From Pseudomonadota bacterium (GTDB lineage: Bacteria > Pseudomonadota > Gammaproteobacteria > Burkholderiales > Ferrovaceae): a DNA stretch of 9,658 bases. Made by a program: the position numbers and the translations under genes. The stretch lies in the NCBI GenBank assembly GCA_021794775.1, contig JAJYQG010000162.1:1-9658 (forward strand), written 5' to 3'. Positions within the stretch are counted from its first letter, which is position 1, and each line of letters starts with the position of its first letter. Below are positions 6,833-9,658 of this stretch, piece after piece. The notes beneath the pieces are model-generated. The model had not been told where the DNA came from. It saw only the letters and a program-made list of their open reading frames with translations, and did no database searches.

Positions 6833-7224
6833 TATTTGACCGCCAGGTTAGTAGGGGGGTTCGGGACGGCCGGAAAGGATTTGCACGCTTCGTTCGACGG
6901 AGATGACATGACACCATTTACGATAGCAGTGACCACTCCACATACCGTGGTGCCCGGGGCATAACCGCTGCCGATCCACGTCAAAACCGAAAGTCCCGCA
7001 GCCGTGGGGCCACCGGGTTCAGAGCCTTTGCCGGCGGTTCCGACGAAGATATCGTAAGTAATGACATCACTGGTCGGGATCGTGGTGCCATCTGTGAAAG
7101 TCGTTGGCGCTGTCCATGTGAAAGTTGCAGTATCAGAGCTGGTTTGTGCTTTGATGGAACAAGCCGTCAGTGCAACAGCAAGAACCAGACCGATCACCAT
7201 TGTCAAAAGATTTGTCAATTTCAT
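6832..7224 (-). CDS. Lipoprotein with fibronectin III-like domain (130 aa)
   Basis: The start at ATG 7224-7222 gives a lipoprotein signal: MKLTNLL, a hydrophobic core and the lipobox LTAC with cysteine 22. The residue after the cysteine is Ser, not Asp, which by the usual rule points to the outer membrane. The mature part has a beta-sandwich pattern like fibronectin type III: TATFTWTAPTTFTDGT (about 32-47), YDIFVG (57-62), LTWIGSGYAPGTTVCGVVTAI (80-100) and a proline-rich end, PNPPTNLAV. Two cysteines could form a disulfide. The gene overlaps the endolysin stop (ATGA) and its ATG has GGAG 7 nt upstream. A start 14 codons earlier would disrupt the signal peptide and lie deep in the endolysin gene. 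The role is unknown. Surface interference with superinfection or an accessory lysis role are both conceivable but inferred only from position and localisation. Confidence 0.75.
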   Translation of the reverse strand: MKLTNLLTMVIGLVLAVALTACSIKAQTSSDTATFTWTAPTTFTDGTTIPTSDVITYDIFVGTAGKGSEPGGPTAAGLSVLTWIGSGYAPGTTVCGVVTAIVNGVMSSPSNEACKSFPAVPNPPTNLAVK

Positions 7225-7712
7225 GAAAGTGCTCCGATTGAGGCCGCAATGACGCGCCGTGCCCAACCACGTCGATCATGGGGCCAATTACCCGTCTTGC
7301 TCATCTGAACGATGCGCTCGGCCCCGATGTTCTGGACCAAACCATCGCCGGCCATTACCGTCGCTTGTTTCAGAGTAATGGGACCTAACACCCCATCATC
7401 AGTGACCTCAAGGGCCCGTTGGAGGCATCGAATGGCAGTCTCAGGTCCCTCGACGACTGATGCATCCAACATTGGCAGTTGAATGATAGGCGGCAATTGA
7501 TCCCCCTGAATGGCCCCCCAATACTCCGGCCCGTGGTAGATTTCCGCCGCACGGGCCGGCGTCATGTTGAGGATATCCTCCCGCGTGAGTTCAGGGTGTC
7601 GATTCAAAGCGATTCCGAAGTTCGTAAGACCCCCCGGATCTTGTGGATCGTCCACCAAGCCTGATTCCCACTTCAGGATGAAAGCTACCGCACGATTGAA
7701 TTGTGAACTCAT
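7221..7712 (-). CDS. Endolysin, glycoside hydrolase family 108 with C-terminal peptidoglycan-binding domain (163 aa)
   Basis: A cytoplasmic lysozyme-like enzyme that cuts the glycan strands of peptidoglycan at lysis. The N-terminal part has FILKWESGLVDDPQDPGG (11-28) followed by LTNFGIA (29-35), the family's E-G/S-G...DPxDPGGxTNxGI signature; Glu16 is the expected catalytic acid. ILNMTPARAAEIYHGPEYW (47-65) also matches the family. The C-terminal part (about 80-155) fits the usual PG-binding domain, with AIRCLQRALEVTDDGVLGPITL (93-114) and GWARRV (149-154). The length of 163 is normal. The ATG at 7712-7710 is chosen because it forms an ATGA overlap with the previous stop, has GGGG upstream and begins directly before the domain; a longer in-frame extension adds only unrelated sequence. 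No signal peptide is seen, so release through a holin is expected. Confidence 0.9.
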   Translation of the reverse strand: MSSQFNRAVAFILKWESGLVDDPQDPGGLTNFGIALNRHPELTREDILNMTPARAAEIYHGPEYWGAIQGDQLPPIIQLPMLDASVVEGPETAIRCLQRALEVTDDGVLGPITLKQATVMAGDGLVQNIGAERIVQMSKTGNWPHDRRGWARRVIAASIGALS

Positions 7713-8104
7713 AGATCCCCGCAACTTGGGAGTGGATAATATTGCCCCGTCAGATTGTAGTATTCGTTTTGTCTCGATTGAATGAGTTGATCGTACAGAT
7801 TGCGTAGTGGCCCTGACGCCAACCCACAACGGTCTTGGTCCATGCGTAAAAGGGCAGTCGCGGTCTGGTTGGCCCAATGACTGTTATCGTCTTTAGCGAT
7901 TTGGGCGACGTGCTGATTGAGTTCAATCGCGATTCGGTTCACACGGTCGGCCCGTGCGAATCCTCCGAAGATCAGAGGAACGCCACCGAATGAGAGCATT
8001 CCGATCATGATGACCCCAATCAGAGCGACGTAAGCGACAATAGACACCGGCAATTTTGCAATCTCTTTCATGGCGTTCCCAAATACTTCAAACAAAGAAT
8101 TCAC
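7709..8104 (-). CDS. Single-pass membrane protein upstream of the endolysin (131 aa, function unknown)
   Basis: This protein has a short N-terminal amphipathic piece, a long hydrophobic stretch (about 18-48, VSIVAYVALIGVIMIGML then FGGVPLIFGGF), and a soluble C-terminal domain (49-131) with helices. It ends NLTGQYYPLPSCGDL. Two cysteines (93 and 128) lie in that domain and could pair if it is periplasmic. The start is uncertain: GTG at 8104-8102 (9 nt from GGAG) or TTG at 8107-8105 (6 nt from it) fit the ribosome site at 8117-8114 and the preceding stop at 8109. An ATG at 8071 has no good site, and one at 8173 would overlap the previous gene by 65 bases. It overlaps the endolysin in ATGA. Holin, antiholin or another membrane accessory are possible; no family is recognised. 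Confidence 0.65.
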   Translation of the reverse strand: MNSLFEVFGNAMKEIAKLPVSIVAYVALIGVIMIGMLSFGGVPLIFGGFARADRVNRIAIELNQHVAQIAKDDNSHWANQTATALLRMDQDRCGLASGPLRNLYDQLIQSRQNEYYNLTGQYYPLPSCGDL

Positions 8105-8108
8105 CAAT

Positions 8109-8441
8109 TTATTCTCCGTCGGGATAACCGGGACCGACAGGCGGATAGGGAACGGCATCAGCCGGCGGCACATAGGGAGTAATATCCTCTAGCGCTTCGG
8201 CGAGCGTCACATCGATGTTGAAGTCGGGACGTACGAAATCGAGATTGATTTGTTCAGTCTGCCGAGCGGGCAACCGATAAGGATCGAGAACGTCACAATC
8301 CTCAGCGCATACCATGAGCCCCGGGAAATTTGGGTCTGAGAACAACTGGTCCAAGAACAATTTGGCTCCACAGCGGCCACAAACTCCGATACCGAAGCTG
8401 GAACGTCCCCGAGGATCAAGCCAGTAGGATGGAGATTGCAT
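8109..8441 (-). CDS. Small four-cysteine, zinc-ribbon-like phage protein (110 aa)
   Basis: The N-terminal half has LDPRGRSSFGIGVCGRCGAK (8-27) and GLMVCAEDCDVLDPYRLPAR (41-60). This gives a CXXC (21, 24) and a CXXXC (45, 49), a spacing that would bind one zinc ion. The C-terminal half is acidic and proline-rich. Small proteins with the same 'LDPRG.SS.gi..C.rC....C..DCD..DP.RLP.R' pattern are, from memory, common near head and neck genes of tailed phages and have no proven function. The ATG at 8441-8439 is 5 nt after the adaptor stop, with a GAGGTG ribosome site just upstream. The position between an adaptor and the lysis block suggests a minor virion or assembly protein, but a regulatory role cannot be excluded. 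Confidence 0.7.
   Translation of the reverse strand: MQSPSYWLDPRGRSSFGIGVCGRCGAKLFLDQLFSDPNFPGLMVCAEDCDVLDPYRLPARQTEQINLDFVRPDFNIDVTLAEALEDITPYVPPADAVPYPPVGPGYPDGE
8114..8117 (-). promoter_or_regulatory. Ribosome binding site deciding a non-ATG start
   Basis: GGAG on the minus strand lies within the last codons of the four-cysteine protein gene. It is followed by TTG after 6 nt and GTG after 9 nt, in the same frame. It supports a non-ATG start for the membrane protein gene just after the TAA at 8111-8109. Confidence 0.6.
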
Positions 8442-8446
8442 CTAAT

Positions 8447-9517
8447 TCACCTCGTATAAGGCCAAATTCGCGGACGCCAAAAAGTTGGGCTTTGATCGGT
8501 TTCCGAAGCCCAGGCATCTCGCAAGAGTTTTTGTGATTCCGGCAACAGCATTTGAACGCGCGGATTCGTCCAATCAACTTCAGGGATCGTCAATGCCAAG
8601 TCATAAGCCAATTGCGTCAAAATGGCCAGGAACCATCTTTGAGGAATCCACAATTGCTGAGTCATGGACCCCACATCTTGAACGTACTGCTGGATGTAAC
8701 AGACGAGTTGCGCGAAAGAAAATTGCAATTGGGGGGTTGGCCATACCGTCAGGATGGGTTGGTCAACTTGCTTGTCATACCAGAAAACCACGGGGCGACC
8801 CGGGAACCACTTGTCAGGGAGATTGGCGTAGTCGTCCCGATTCAACTTCGCAACAGGAATTTCCTCGGGGTTTGTTTGAATAGCAAACTGAGTGACATTC
8901 AAAGTTGTGGTCGATGCGGCCAGAAGTCGAACGTAGTTCACTCCCGTGAGAGGAATTCCCTCCACATCAACCCAGAACCAAACTCCCTGTTCAGCGTTGA
9001 ACTGTGAGTTGGACCAGATTGTAATCCAAGTAACCCCATCTATCGAGGTCTGGATTGAGATATCCCAGGTTCCCGTGACATTCGGCATGATCCCGAAAGT
9101 CGTAGGAATTGTGGGAGAAGCGAATTGCAACTGCAGATAACCACCCGGGGCCGTCTGCGTACAGGCGTCAGTCAGAGTCTGATCGAAGGCGTTCGCTGCA
9201 ATGCCGGATGAAGCGCTGGCCGTTCCCGTCAGAGTAGTGAGGGTACGCAAGTTGCAGTCGAGGACATCCACTGTCCCCAACGGCGCAACCACTGATTGCT
9301 GGTTCTGGTATAGCGGAAGAATGACTTTCTGGGTTGCCCAAAGAGCCAATCCTTTGTTGACCAACGTTGACAGAAATGCGAACAGGAGGTCTGTCGCAAT
9401 GTCGATATACTCAGGCGTGATCTGCTGGGGTGCGAGACCGCACCGACCGAAGGCATGATCGATGACCTTCCGCGTCTCAAACGACGTCGTTGATACCGTT
9501 CCGCTTGTAATGACCAT
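8447..9517 (-). CDS. Adaptor/tail accessory-like neck protein with an inserted beta-sandwich domain (356 aa)
   Basis: The N-terminal helical part (about 10-80) and C-terminal part (about 225-345) look like one adaptor fold of the P22 gp4-like tail accessory type. Supporting motifs are RDDYANLPDKWFPGRPVVFW (227-246), PILTVWPTP (254-262), WIPQRWFLAILTQLAYDLAL (290-309) and LLPESQKLLRDAW (324-336). Between them (about 98-213) is a beta-rich segment with IAANAFDQTL, GYLQLQFASP, WDISIQTSIDGVTWITIWSN and YVRLLAASTTTLNVTQFAI. This pattern recalls F5/8 type C (discoidin, galactose-binding-like) domains. The protein probably sits between portal and tail. The ATG at 9517-9515 has only weak ribosome pairing (GGGGCAGCTGGCAG precedes it), but it is the first start after the leader and the conserved part begins soon after it. 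It is the first gene of the apparent operon. Confidence 0.7.
   Translation of the reverse strand: MVITSGTVSTTSFETRKVIDHAFGRCGLAPQQITPEYIDIATDLLFAFLSTLVNKGLALWATQKVILPLYQNQQSVVAPLGTVDVLDCNLRTLTTLTGTASASSGIAANAFDQTLTDACTQTAPGGYLQLQFASPTIPTTFGIMPNVTGTWDISIQTSIDGVTWITIWSNSQFNAEQGVWFWVDVEGIPLTGVNYVRLLAASTTTLNVTQFAIQTNPEEIPVAKLNRDDYANLPDKWFPGRPVVFWYDKQVDQPILTVWPTPQLQFSFAQLVCYIQQYVQDVGSMTQQLWIPQRWFLAILTQLAYDLALTIPEVDWTNPRVQMLLPESQKLLRDAWASETDQSPTFWRPRIWPYTR
8879..9226 (-). other. Inserted galactose-binding-like (F5/8 type C-like) domain in the first adaptor
   Basis: Residues about 98-213 of the adaptor-like protein form a self-contained beta-rich block (AFD start, IQTSIDGVTW core, VRLLAASTTTL end). 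It interrupts an otherwise continuous neck-protein pattern. The call rests on motif resemblance only; boundaries are approximate. Confidence 0.5.
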
Positions 9518-9539
9518 CTGCCAGCTGCCCCATGAAGAC

Positions 9540-9559
9540 AGCCGGCTTATCAGCCAGCT
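9540..9559 (-). promoter_or_regulatory. Hairpin in the operon leader RNA
   Basis: On the minus strand AGCTGGCT, loop GATA, AGCCGGCT folds into an 8-base-pair stem with one U-G wobble and a 4-nt loop, ending 22 nt before the ATG at 9517. There is no T-run after it, so it is not a standard terminator. It could protect the 5' end of the transcript or affect translation of the first gene. Confidence 0.55.
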
Positions 9560-9576
9560 TCAATTGACCCCTCGCA

Positions 9577-9596
9577 GCCGTGGAGTATACCACGGC
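9577..9596. repeat. Perfect inverted repeat centred on the candidate -10
   Basis: Seven-base arms GCCGTGG and CCACGGC flank a 6-base centre (TATACT on the minus strand, AGTATA on the plus). The dyad coincides with the candidate -10, so it could be an operator. It could also fold as RNA, but no T-run follows on either strand, which argues against a factor-independent terminator. Confidence 0.7.
9584..9592 (-). promoter_or_regulatory. Candidate extended -10 promoter for the operon
   Basis: The minus strand reads TGGTATACT, a TGn extended -10 with TATACT (5 of 6 to TATAAT). No good -35 hexamer lies 17 nt upstream, which is tolerated for extended -10 promoters. Transcription would start near 9577, giving a leader of about 60 nt before the ATG at 9517. 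This is a sequence-only prediction, and the phage might use its own or a modified polymerase. Confidence 0.45.
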
Positions 9597-9613
9597 AACT
9601 CCCTAACACCGGG

Positions 9614-9644
9614 CGCCGTGGATCATACGGCCAAGCCCACGGTG
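9614..9644. repeat. Second, diverged copy of the leader element
   Basis: Plus-strand 9615-9628 (GCCGTGGATCATAC) matches 9577-9590 (GCCGTGGAGTATAC) at 12 of 14 positions, offset by 38 bases. On the minus strand it contains TATGAT, another -10-like hexamer. A wider inverted repeat, CCGTGG at 9616-9621 and CCACGG at 9637-9642, also spans it. Confidence 0.55.
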
Positions 9645-9658
9645 ACCCTCGGGGGCCC

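Larger units (their letters stand above)
9518..9658 (-). other. Leader / inter-operon region
   Basis: All three minus-strand frames hit stop codons within this stretch (for example TGA at 9625-9623 and TAG near 9606). At most the C-terminus of an upstream gene reaches into its right part, and none is recognisable. The stretch holds a candidate promoter in an inverted repeat (9577-9596), a diverged copy of that element (9615-9628) and a hairpin (9540-9559). Confidence 0.6.

Noticed and set aside
7713..7877. Longer start for the endolysin, adding 55 residues
   Set aside because: The extra sequence lies inside the upstream membrane protein gene and has no signal or domain. The ATG at 7712 has the ATGA junction and starts just before the GH108 domain.
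9577..9596. Factor-independent terminator for an upstream operon
   Set aside because: The stem is good, but no T-run follows it on either strand, and the -10-like centre gives a better explanation.
1..9658. CRISPR array, tRNA, insertion sequence or attachment site
   Set aside because: No regularly spaced direct repeats, cloverleaf-like sequence, transposase or flanking terminal repeats were seen. The repeats found are either coding or confined to the leader.

Overview
The window reads as part of a tailed double-stranded DNA phage (Caudoviricetes) or a prophage close to one, most likely a short-tailed, podovirus-like virion infecting a Gram-negative host. The virion genes resemble neck adaptor, nozzle and fibre proteins of short-tailed phages. 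The Gram-negative host is inferred from a two-component spanin pair and two lipobox lipoproteins beside a cytoplasmic-type GH108 endolysin. I cannot name the host or a close relative from the sequence alone.

All supported genes lie on the minus strand and are read from right to left. Positions 9658-9518 are a leader with no convincing gene. It holds a candidate extended -10 promoter set in a perfect inverted repeat, a second diverged copy of that element, and a separate RNA hairpin. From 9517 down to 1, sixteen genes are packed with almost no gaps: most junctions are ATGA, GTGA or TAATG overlaps, and the largest gap is 9 nt. This looks like one long, translationally coupled late operon.

Region by region, in transcription order: (a) 9517-8109, a neck adaptor-like protein carrying an inserted beta-sandwich domain, then a small four-cysteine (zinc-ribbon-like) protein; (b) 8104-6072, the lysis block: a single-pass membrane protein, a GH108 endolysin, a lipoprotein with a fibronectin III-like domain, a two-helix holin candidate, and an Rz-like i-spanin with an Rz1-like o-spanin wholly embedded in another frame; (c) 6075-5111, three small proteins of unknown function; (d) 5109-1, a second adaptor-like protein, a long modular fibre, a glycine-rich adhesin-like protein, a nozzle/stabilisation-like protein and the start of one more gene.

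The expected division of labour is that the adaptor and nozzle proteins close the portal and form the short tail, the fibre and glycine-rich protein contact the host, and the lysis block opens inner membrane, peptidoglycan and outer membrane in turn. The least explained parts are the leader element, the domain inserted in the first adaptor, the FN3-like lipoprotein inside the lysis block, and the membrane protein with paired cysteines just upstream of the endolysin.
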